Below, piece by piece: positions 6,260 through 13,134 of a stretch of DNA of 15,758 bases. The stretch is from JAKEGN01 sp964465665. Lineage in GTDB: Bacteria > Pseudomonadota > Gammaproteobacteria > Steroidobacterales > Woeseiaceae. Location: assembly GCA_964465665.1 (NCBI GenBank), contig CAYXKM010000281.1:1-15758 (forward strand). Direction: 5' to 3'. The number at the start of each line of letters is the position of its first letter. Within the stretch, counting starts at the first letter, position 1. Both the position numbers and the translations under genes were made by a program. Under the pieces are notes generated by a model. The model had not been told where the DNA came from. It saw only the letters and a list, made by a program, of their open reading frames with translations, and searched no databases.

Positions 6260-7681
6260 TCAGCGACCCGCGAGGGTTTTCAGGATGCGATGCCAGTGTT
6301 CCAGGGCACCGTAGAATTCGCGCACCTGAACCCGTTCGTTCAGTCCGTGCGCAAACTCGTCTTCCTCGCGCGAGAACAGCCCGGCGATACCGTAAGTCGG
6401 CATGCCGGCAATACGTGTCTCCCGGCCGTCCGTGGCGTAAGGCGCCATGTACGGAATGATCGGTATACCGGGATAACGTGCGTGTACTGCTGTGGTTACG
6501 GCACTGGTGACTTCCTCGTTCAGTTCCGATGCCGGGCCCGCACGCGCGATGTCGAGGTACCTGATCTCCAGTGCCGGGTTGTTCGCGACTGCCAGCAGTT
6601 CGTCCCTCACAAGGTCCGGCGCCACGCCGGGAAATATCCTGCAGTTGACCGTTGCCGTCGCCGATTGCGGCAGTGCGTTCTCCGCATGACCTGCGGATAA
6701 CATCGTGGCGACGCACGTAGTCCGGATGAGACCTACCTTCGCCGGGTCCCGGCTGATCGCATCGATCGCCTGATGATCCTCGGGATCCTCGGCGAAGCGA
6801 CGCATCGCTGCGCCGTCCTCACCGGGTGTCATCGTTGCCATGGTTGCGAAGTAGGCGCGGGTGACCTCGTTCGTCTGTACCGGAAACTGATGCGCTTCGA
6901 TATTTCCCAGTACCTTTGCCAGTTCGTAGATGGCGTTGTCCTTGCGTGGCATGGAGCTGTGTCCGCCGGGATTGCGGATGGTCAGGTTAAAACTGGCATA
7001 GTTTTTTTCCGCCGCTTGCAGGTAATAGGCTTTGGCGTGAAGGTCCGTATTCAGTACACCGCCGCCGCCATCGGAATTGAGGACGTACTCGGCATCGGTC
7101 AGTTCGCGATGCGTGGTCACCAGGTCGCGAATGGATTCCATGAGTGTCTCTTCGTCGCCGGTAAACGCGATGACGAGATCGCGCGTCGGCGTGAAACCCT
7201 CGGCTTTCAGTCGCAGAAACGTGGTGGTGAGCATGGTAACGCCCATCTTGTTGTCGGCCGTGCCACGGCCAAAGAAGTATCCGTCTTCCTCGATGAGCGT
7301 GAACGGATCGCGTTCCCAGTCTTCGGGAAGAGCGTCGACGATATCCATGTGGGCTATCAGCAGAACGGGTTTCCGCCCCGACGAATTGTCGCCGCGGTAC
7401 TGAACCACCAGCGATGCGGTTTCTTCGCCGGTGGACAGTGTCAGTGGCAATACATGCACGTCGTCCTGGTCGAACCCGCCGGACCGGAACTGTTGCGCCA
7501 GGTATTCGGCGAGTTCCGGAACCTTTTGATGGCCCGCGGCCGACCGGATTGCAATGATGTCCCGGAAGATCTCCAGAGCCTGCTCCTGGTAATCAGCGGT
7601 GTAGTACGAGCTTTGATTCTGTGCGCCCGCGGGTATTGCCAGACCGGCCAGCAGGATGGATACAAAAATCGGCTTCAACAT
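6260..7681 (-). CDS. exported M20-family metallopeptidase
   Basis: A 473-residue M20/M25/M40 hydrolase with a signal peptide (residues 1-20, 'LAIPAGA' before glutamine), so probably periplasmic. The two-zinc site is complete: H111 and D113 in 'IAHMDIVDALPEDW', bridging D143 in 'GRGTADNKMG', catalytic E177 and ligand E178 in 'FTGDEET', D204 in 'LNSDGGG', and H445 in 'FAHGLNERV'. The dimerisation lid domain spans about residues 215-330. The family cleaves dipeptides, N-acyl-amino acids or short peptides; length and the 'DALPEDW' wording resemble carboxypeptidase/dipeptidase-type members. The ATG at 7681 is preferred over a reading that extends to 7825 because it opens the signal peptide, although its Shine-Dalgarno is weak. 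It stands alone: divergent from the coiled-coil gene and convergent with the DUF4389 gene. Confidence 0.9.
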   Translation of the reverse strand: MLKPIFVSILLAGLAIPAGAQNQSSYYTADYQEQALEIFRDIIAIRSAAGHQKVPELAEYLAQQFRSGGFDQDDVHVLPLTLSTGEETASLVVQYRGDNSSGRKPVLLIAHMDIVDALPEDWERDPFTLIEEDGYFFGRGTADNKMGVTMLTTTFLRLKAEGFTPTRDLVIAFTGDEETLMESIRDLVTTHRELTDAEYVLNSDGGGGVLNTDLHAKAYYLQAAEKNYASFNLTIRNPGGHSSMPRKDNAIYELAKVLGNIEAHQFPVQTNEVTRAYFATMATMTPGEDGAAMRRFAEDPEDHQAIDAISRDPAKVGLIRTTCVATMLSAGHAENALPQSATATVNCRIFPGVAPDLVRDELLAVANNPALEIRYLDIARAGPASELNEEVTSAVTTAVHARYPGIPIIPYMAPYATDGRETRIAGMPTYGIAGLFSREEDEFAHGLNERVQVREFYGALEHWHRILKTLAGR

Positions 7682-7728
7682 GGTCGTCGTCGGCTCATGG
7701 GGAGGATGCGGCAAAGCATAACGAATGC

Positions 7729-7749
7729 CGCGCAGCTGCGCGATCGCGC
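7729..7749. other. two overlapping perfect palindromes between divergent genes
   Basis: CGCGCAGCTGCGCG at 7729-7742 is a perfect 14-bp palindrome, and GCGCGATCGCGC at 7738-7749 is a perfect 12-bp palindrome sharing five bases with it. They lie in the 142-bp divergent gap between the M20 gene (start 7681) and the coiled-coil gene (start 7824), about 48 bases upstream of the former. They could be overlapping operators, but in GC-rich DNA such CG-rich palindromes also arise by chance. Confidence 0.5.
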
Positions 7750-7823
7750 GGCCAAAGCGCCAGTGGCCAAATCTGCGACCTCTGCACGATTTGCGGTCAG
7801 CCGAAGCTGGTAGATTGAGGCCC

Positions 7824-8255
7824 ATGGAAAGCGAAATTCTGCTGCGTCACTGGGGACTCGTTGCTGCAACGGTATTGCTCGTTGCAGTTACCCTGAATAT
7901 CGCTGTGTTGCTGTGGCAGCGTTCCCCGTCGGGTCAGCTGCGCCGTGCACTTGCCCGCATGCAGGAACAAAGGCAGGCGGCGGCCCGGGCAGCGGATGCA
8001 ACCGAAGGGGCAGAAGCACGGCTGGACAAGCTCATGAAAACCCGTGAGACCGTCAGGCCAAGTTACCTCCAGGAGGCGCGGGACGCGTTGCAGGATGCCC
8101 GGGCTCTGCAAAAGATCGCGGACGACAAGGTGCTCATTGCCGAGAATCACTCGCGACGCATCATCCTGGAGGAGTTTCCGCCGGTGAAACAACACAAGCT
8201 GCGCATGCGCTACTTTCCCGCTGACATGCGCGATCCCCGGCCGTTCTCGTTCTGA
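7824..8255 (+). CDS. membrane-anchored coiled-coil protein of unknown function
   Basis: A 143-residue protein I do not recognise. Residues 10-31 ('WGLVAATVLLVAVTLNIAVL') form one membrane helix after a short cytoplasmic or periplasmic lead. Residues 39-112 are rich in Ala, Arg, Glu, Gln and Leu with heptad-like spacing, so a long helical coiled coil is likely. A conserved-looking basic-aromatic tail follows ('RRIILEEFPPVKQHKLRMRY', then 'FPADMRDPRPFSF'). The ATG at 7824 is chosen because it directly precedes the membrane helix; a GAGG lies only 3 bases before it, so the ribosome-binding site is suboptimal. It diverges from the M20 gene and converges on the deacylase-like gene, 27 bases away. 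A structural or scaffolding role at the membrane is possible, but nothing in the context fixes it. Confidence 0.7.
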   Translation: MESEILLRHWGLVAATVLLVAVTLNIAVLLWQRSPSGQLRRALARMQEQRQAAARAADATEGAEARLDKLMKTRETVRPSYLQEARDALQDARALQKIADDKVLIAENHSRRIILEEFPPVKQHKLRMRYFPADMRDPRPFSF

Positions 8256-8282
8256 AGGTCCGGCAGACGCGCCGTTTGAGCC

Positions 8283-10013
8283 TTACAACGGCTCCTCGTC
8301 GCTATTCTGTGCACTGTTCTCTGGCCAGCCGCTCCAGCCCGGTCCCCGCACCACGCGCCCGGGCATTGCGCCCGTGTGTTCGCCCCATTTCAGCACGTGG
8401 GTGCCGTTGACGAATACGTGATCCATGCCGCTGGCATAGCGATGCGGGTCTTCGAACGTCGCGTGATCGGCGATGTCTGCGGGATCGAACACCACGACGT
8501 CCGCAAAATAACCAACGCTCAGTTGGCCGCGTTGCCGGATACCGATGTTGTACGCGGGCAGCGAGGTCAGGCGACGAATGGCATCCTGCAACGGCATGAC
8601 GTCCTCGTCGCGCGAGTACTTCCCGAGGACCCGCGCAAAGGTGCCATAAGCGCGCGGATGCGGATTGCTCAACAGGAACGCATCTTCGTTGGCAATTGCG
8701 GCTGCATCGGAGCCGAAGCTGACCCAGGGTTTGCCCACGGCCTTGCGGACGTTGTCTTCGGACATGAGCACGTAGGCAGTACCGACCCGGCTGTCGTCCT
8801 CGATGACTAAGTCAATCGCGGTCTCCGCCGGCGTGGTACCGCGCACTTCCGCAACTTCGAGCAGGGTCTTGCCGGTCAATGGCTTCAATTCTGCGTTCCT
8901 GAACTCGAGCAGGATCATGTTCTCCGGTCCTGCCTGGACGAAAAAGTTCTCCCATTCATCGGTGGGCTGTTGCATCTCCCTGACCACGCGCTCGCGAACT
9001 TGCGGATCGCGCAGCCGCTCCACCCACTTGTCGTGTCCACCTTCCTGCACCCACAGCGGCATCGATGCATCGAGACCGGTCGCGCCGGCAGGATAGGTAT
9101 ACATGTCTGCGGTAATCGGGAGCCCGGCTTCCTGCGCATCCTCGATCAGGCGAAAAACGCTGTCCATCTTGTGCCAGTTCTGTTTGCCCGCCGCCTTGAG
9201 GTGATAAATCTCCGCAGGCACCCCGGTTACGCTGGCGATCTTGATGAGTTCCTGTATGCCTTCCTCGAGTCGATTGCCCTCGGAGCGGATGTGTGAAATG
9301 TAGGCGCCGCCGTAGTCGGCGGCGGCTTTGACCAGTGCGATGAGTTCTTCCGTACTCGCAAAGCTCGCGGGCGCATAGATCAGTGACGATCCGACACCGA
9401 GTGCGCCTTCGCGCATGGCTTCTCGCACCAGTTCCTGCATACGGCCCAGTTCTTCCGGCGTCGGCGCCCGGTCGTCGTAGCCGATCTCGTGGACGCGTAC
9501 CGTCGTTGCCCCGACATAGGATGCAACGTTCGGCGAAACGCCCCTCGCGACCAGGTAATCGAGGTATTCACCGAGCGTCGTCCATGCAATCTCGTACTGG
9601 ATGTCGCCCTGGCGTGCCTGCGCTTCCTGTTTCATTCCCGCATTCAGCGGTCCCATCGAAAAGCCTTCGCCCATGACTTCCAGGGTGACGCCCTGCAGGA
9701 TGTCGCTCATGCCCCGGCCGTCTTCGATCAGCGATTCGGTTGCCCAGGACAGCATGTTGATGAAACCGGGGGCGACGGCCTTGCCGCGCACGTCGTACAC
9801 CTCTTTCGCAGTGGACTCGCGCAGGTCGCCGATGGCCGCGATCGTGTCGCCGGATATTGCGATGTCGGCAATCACGGGATCGTTTCCGAGACCGTCGTAA
9901 ACCGTGCCGCCACGCAGGATCACATCGTAGTCCGTTTCCCGCGGACTGCAGGCGCAGAGCAGCAACAGGAACGGCAGTAATGACTTCAATTTCGGGCGGC
10001 AATGGTTCAGCAT
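8283..10013 (-). CDS. N-acyl-D-amino-acid deacylase-like lipoprotein with an altered metal site
   Basis: A 576-residue amidohydrolase-superfamily lipoprotein (lipobox L19-C-A-C22, serine after the cysteine). It follows the D-aminoacylase/N-acyl-D-amino-acid deacylase layout: 'DVILRGGTVYDG' start, 'KAVAPGFIN', 'AREAMREGALGVG'-like segment at 197-208, and the C-terminal 'GQLSVGYFADVVVFDPADI' and 'ASGMDHVFVNGTHV'. Kept ligands: H241 in 'YISHIRSEG', H271 in 'EIYHLKAAG' and D436 in 'FGSDAAA'. Lost: the HxH of strand 1 ('GFINMLSWATESL', residues 83-95) and the cysteine of 'GNCGFS', where this protein has 'GEGFS' (E116). Activity may be altered; E116 could replace the bridging cysteine. A GAGGG site lies 7 bases before the ATG. 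It is the last gene of the minus-strand run, 28 bases after the M19 gene, which supports a role in breaking down D-amino-acid-containing compounds. Confidence 0.85.
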   Translation of the reverse strand: MLNHCRPKLKSLLPFLLLLCACSPRETDYDVILRGGTVYDGLGNDPVIADIAISGDTIAAIGDLRESTAKEVYDVRGKAVAPGFINMLSWATESLIEDGRGMSDILQGVTLEVMGEGFSMGPLNAGMKQEAQARQGDIQYEIAWTTLGEYLDYLVARGVSPNVASYVGATTVRVHEIGYDDRAPTPEELGRMQELVREAMREGALGVGSSLIYAPASFASTEELIALVKAAADYGGAYISHIRSEGNRLEEGIQELIKIASVTGVPAEIYHLKAAGKQNWHKMDSVFRLIEDAQEAGLPITADMYTYPAGATGLDASMPLWVQEGGHDKWVERLRDPQVRERVVREMQQPTDEWENFFVQAGPENMILLEFRNAELKPLTGKTLLEVAEVRGTTPAETAIDLVIEDDSRVGTAYVLMSEDNVRKAVGKPWVSFGSDAAAIANEDAFLLSNPHPRAYGTFARVLGKYSRDEDVMPLQDAIRRLTSLPAYNIGIRQRGQLSVGYFADVVVFDPADIADHATFEDPHRYASGMDHVFVNGTHVLKWGEHTGAMPGRVVRGPGWSGWPENSAQNSDEEPL

Positions 10014-10041
10014 GGTAAAGCCCTCGTCATAGTTCGCGCTG

Positions 10042-11259
10042 TCAGCTTCGCTCGGCTACTGCTTCGACTTCCCGCCAGACGCGAAGCAGGTTCCCGCCGA
10101 GGATCCGGCGTATCTCTTCCACGCTGTAGTCGCGATCCAGCAAGCCCTCGATCAGGTTCGGATACGTCGACACGTCTTTCAGGCCTGTCGGCAAGCTGTC
10201 GCCGACACCGTCGTAATCGGAGCCGATGCCGACGTTGTCGACGCTGGTCAGTTTCACCACGTGATCGAAATGGTCCAGCACCTGGTCCAGGGTGGCATAG
10301 GGGTAGTCCCCGTGCTCTGCGGCATAGGTCGAGACAAAGGACTTCTCCAATTCGTCGCTCGCTTCCAGCCCGTTCGCCTCGCGATACTGCTTGTACGCCT
10401 CGCGACGGGCAGTGCTGTATTCCCAGGCTGCTTTGCTGATAAACATTGAGCCGAAATTGATCATGACGATGCCACCGTTCTCCGCCAGCCGGACGATCAG
10501 TTCGTCGGACATGTTTCTCTCCCAGCCCGGCGTGAAGTGGCGCGCCGACGAATGGGAGGCGATCACCGGCGCTGCGGTGACTTCGAGGACATCGAGGACG
10601 GCATCGTCGGAAATATGGCTGACATCCACCATGATGCCGAGCCGGTTCATCTCGCGAACCACTTCGACGCCGAATTCGCTTAAACCGCCCCACTGCCGGT
10701 TCGTGTCATAGGACGAATCCGATATGTGATTCGACAGGCCGTGTGCCAGGGTTACATAGCGAATGCCGCGATCGTAAAAATGCTTGAGATTGGCAAGATC
10801 GCCATGGATCGGCGAGCCGTTCTCCATACCCAGTGGCAGGGAGATAATTCCGTTGGCGAAATGTGTCTCGATATCGGCGGGCGAGCGTGCAATGGCGTGT
10901 TTCTCCGGCGCCGTCGCTACGATTTTCTCGACCAGGTCGATCAGATGCTCTGCTGCCGCTTTCGATTGTCCCTCGGCTTCGAGTTCACCCGCTGTGTAAA
11001 TTGACATGAACGGTGCGTTCAGCCCGCCAGCCACCGCGCGCGGATAGTCGTAGTCGCCACCCTCGGTTGTCCGGGTCACATCATCCCACTCCAGCGCAAT
11101 TCGATCCGGGACATCGACATGGCCATCAACGATTATCGAAGTGCGGGCGATCTCCCGGGCGAGTGCGGCATTGTCGCTCACTGGCGTGTCCTTGTCCGCG
11201 GAACCGCATCCCGCCAGTAACAACGCAAGCACTGCGGAAGGTTTTCGGCAAAAATTCAT
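10042..11259 (-). CDS. membrane dipeptidase (peptidase family M19), lipoprotein
   Basis: A 405-residue M19 dipeptidase. The N terminus is a lipoprotein signal with lipobox L15-A-G-C18 followed by glycine. The binuclear zinc site is complete: H47 and D49 in 'VDGHVDVPD', bridging E146 in 'LGMENG', H215 in 'VDVSHISDD', H236 in 'IASHSSARH' and D348 in 'GIGSDYDGVG'. The family (renal dipeptidase, bacterial homologues) cleaves dipeptides and tolerates a D-residue at the C-terminal position, which suits its neighbour, the D-aminoacylase-like gene 28 bases downstream. The ATG at 11259 is chosen over a longer reading to 11334 because it opens the lipoprotein signal and has AGAGGA about 7 bases upstream. 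The 120-base gap before it and a TATACT box at 11306-11301 suggest it can be transcribed separately from the YtcJ-like gene. Confidence 0.92.
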   Translation of the reverse strand: MNFCRKPSAVLALLLAGCGSADKDTPVSDNAALAREIARTSIIVDGHVDVPDRIALEWDDVTRTTEGGDYDYPRAVAGGLNAPFMSIYTAGELEAEGQSKAAAEHLIDLVEKIVATAPEKHAIARSPADIETHFANGIISLPLGMENGSPIHGDLANLKHFYDRGIRYVTLAHGLSNHISDSSYDTNRQWGGLSEFGVEVVREMNRLGIMVDVSHISDDAVLDVLEVTAAPVIASHSSARHFTPGWERNMSDELIVRLAENGGIVMINFGSMFISKAAWEYSTARREAYKQYREANGLEASDELEKSFVSTYAAEHGDYPYATLDQVLDHFDHVVKLTSVDNVGIGSDYDGVGDSLPTGLKDVSTYPNLIEGLLDRDYSVEEIRRILGGNLLRVWREVEAVAERS

Positions 11260-11300
11260 GTCTCTTCCTCTTCTCGTCTGACCCAAAGCGGTTCTCCGCC

Positions 11301-11328
11301 AGTATAGAGATTCGCTGCTGTCTGCGCA
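11301..11328 (-). promoter_or_regulatory. candidate promoter for the dipeptidase-deacylase pair
   Basis: On the minus strand TATACT (11306-11301) is a five-of-six -10 box. TGCGCA (11328-11323), 16 bases away, is a poor -35. The implied transcript start is near 11294, giving a leader of about 35 bases that contains the AGAGGA ribosome-binding site of the M19 gene. Confidence 0.35.
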
Positions 11329-11346
11329 CGGCACAGACCGGGTTCA

Positions 11347-11361
11347 CTGCATACGATGCAG
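11347..11361. other. short perfect inverted repeat in the gap between two hydrolase genes
   Basis: CTGCATACGATGCAG: 6-bp arms (CTGCAT and ATGCAG) around three bases. It lies 19 bases past the stop of the YtcJ-like gene, upstream of the candidate dipeptidase promoter. No T-run follows on either strand, so an intrinsic terminator is unlikely. An operator is possible. Confidence 0.4.
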
Positions 11362-11379
11362 ATGATCTGTCCGCAATGC

Positions 11380-13107
11380 TCAGAATGAACGGTCGGTGTA
11401 AACCTCGACTCCGTCGAGCAGGGTCTGCAGGATGCGCGCCTGGTTCACTTCATGGATCCGGATACCGAACAGGTCGCGGTCGAGAACAATGAGGTCGGCA
11501 CGTTTGCCGACCTCGATGGAACCGCTCTGCGTATCGAGCCGCATGACGCGCGCGGCATTTCGCGTGTACATGTCCAGGGCCGCCTGCAGGTCGATGTTCT
11601 CTCCGGATCCGAGCACCGGGCCGCTGTCGTCATAGGGGTTTTGCCGGGTGACAGCCGTTTCGATCGCATCCAGCGGATTCAGGGACGAGACATCCCAGTC
11701 GCTGCCGCCGACGATCAGTCCTCCGCTTTTTGCAACGCTGGCTACCGGATAGAAACGACTGACACGTTCGGCGCCGACAATGTCGACTGCGACGTCGATG
11801 TAATCGTCCGGGTAGCACCACAGGCACTGAAAATTGGCCGCGACCCCGAGTTCGCCGAAGCGCGGGATGTCCGCAGTGTCGATCAACTGGAGGTGCACGA
11901 TCTGGTGGCGGTTGTCAGCGGGCCCGTTTTGCTGCCTAGCATGTTCGTACGCGTCCAGCGCCAGGCGAATTGCGGCATCGCCGATGGCATGCGTGTGGAT
12001 CTGCAATCCCATCGCATCGAGCTTCTGGTAGAGCGGGAAAAGTTCGGCCTTCGCATAGAAAGGCGGGAAGTTGCCGCCGCCGGTGTACGATTGCAACATG
12101 TACGAGGTGCGGGTTTCGATAACGCCGTCGATGTACACCTTGACGGAATCGGTATTCAGGTATCTGCCCTTGTACGACGCTCGTTTGGCGACGAGTTCAT
12201 AAACCTCGTCACCGAATTTTCCGGCGTCCCAGGCAATCGGCGACAGCGATGCGAGCACGCGCGCCGTAAGTTTTCCTGACCGATCCGCATCCGTGTAAGC
12301 CTCGAGGTGCCGTTCCGAAAGTCCGGGCTCGATGTAAGCGGTTATGCCGAGTCGCCGCACATCGACCAGGGCCGTTTTCAGTGCCGTCGCCAGTTCGGAT
12401 GCGGTGGGCTCGGGGAGGAGTCGGGCAACGAGGTCCATGGCCGAATCCCTGAGCACGCCGACCGGATCGCCGCTGACGGCATCACGCTCGATGATGCCTT
12501 GATCGGGGTCGGGCGTGTCGGCGTCGATGCCGGCCATTTGCAGCGCACGCGAGCTGACCCAGGCACTGTGCGCGAAGGAATCCACGAAATAGGCCGGCCT
12601 GCCGGCAAAGATCTCGTCCAGCCATGCCTTAGGCGGCCGCCCGTCCGGGAAAGCCGCAAGCGGCCAGCGCGAGCCGGTTACCCATTCGTCGGGACTGACG
12701 TCGCCGCTGCCGGCACAGGCTTCGAGTATCTCCCGAATGACGTCGTGATCGCGTTCGTCCTCGAGGTTGCAGCCCGCTTTTGCGAGCCCGGCTGCGAGCA
12801 CATGCGCATGCGCATCGTGAAAACCCGGCATCAGCATGCGCTGCTGCAGATCGGTGACGTCGGTCTGTTCGTCGATGAATCTCGCGGCGGCCGTCGATGA
12901 GCCGGCGAAAATGACCACGCCGTCGAGAATGGCAACGGCCTCGACCTTGCGTCGCTCGTCGTCAAAGGTATAAACCGCACCGTTCAGGTAGACGCGATCG
13001 GCCGGCAATGGCGGCGCGGTGTCGCAGCCGCCGGCGAACAGACAGGCAATCACAGTGCAGGACAAAGGAAAGCCGCTGCGCAAACGGGTGGTGCCGTAAC
13101 AGGTCAC
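11380..13107 (-). CDS. YtcJ-like amidohydrolase (amidohydrolase family 3), lipoprotein
   Basis: A 575-residue member of the YtcJ/NfdA-type amidohydrolases. Landmarks: lipobox F24-A-G-G-C28; H100 and H102 in 'MPGFHDAHAHVLAAG'; K323 in 'DSVKVYIDGVIE' (the family's carboxylated lysine position); H371 and H373 in 'LQIHTHAIGDAA'; H405 in 'QIVHLQLID'; D470 in 'GGSDWDVSSLNP'; and the C-terminal 'GSIEVGKRADLIVLDRDLF'. The metal site is therefore intact. The family hydrolyses amides and N-formyl or N-substituted groups; the substrate here is unknown. The residue after the lipid cysteine is aspartate, which in enterics retains lipoproteins in the inner membrane, unlike its lipoprotein neighbours. The start codon is GTG, supported by GGAG 9 bases upstream. 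It follows the TPR gene by 27 bases, so the two are probably co-transcribed. Confidence 0.9.
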   Translation of the reverse strand: MTCYGTTRLRSGFPLSCTVIACLFAGGCDTAPPLPADRVYLNGAVYTFDDERRKVEAVAILDGVVIFAGSSTAAARFIDEQTDVTDLQQRMLMPGFHDAHAHVLAAGLAKAGCNLEDERDHDVIREILEACAGSGDVSPDEWVTGSRWPLAAFPDGRPPKAWLDEIFAGRPAYFVDSFAHSAWVSSRALQMAGIDADTPDPDQGIIERDAVSGDPVGVLRDSAMDLVARLLPEPTASELATALKTALVDVRRLGITAYIEPGLSERHLEAYTDADRSGKLTARVLASLSPIAWDAGKFGDEVYELVAKRASYKGRYLNTDSVKVYIDGVIETRTSYMLQSYTGGGNFPPFYAKAELFPLYQKLDAMGLQIHTHAIGDAAIRLALDAYEHARQQNGPADNRHQIVHLQLIDTADIPRFGELGVAANFQCLWCYPDDYIDVAVDIVGAERVSRFYPVASVAKSGGLIVGGSDWDVSSLNPLDAIETAVTRQNPYDDSGPVLGSGENIDLQAALDMYTRNAARVMRLDTQSGSIEVGKRADLIVLDRDLFGIRIHEVNQARILQTLLDGVEVYTDRSF

Positions 13108-13134
13108 AGTGCTGTGCTCCGCCGGTCAGTCAAT

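Noticed and set aside
6773..7813. Plus-strand open frame of 346 codons opposite the M20 peptidase
   Set aside because: It mirrors the peptidase gene whose zinc ligands are all present; the translated product shows no motif.
8278..8294. GAGCC/GGCTC hairpin between convergent genes as a terminator
   Set aside because: Only 5 bp with a 7-base loop, partly inside the end of the deacylase gene, and no T-run on either strand.
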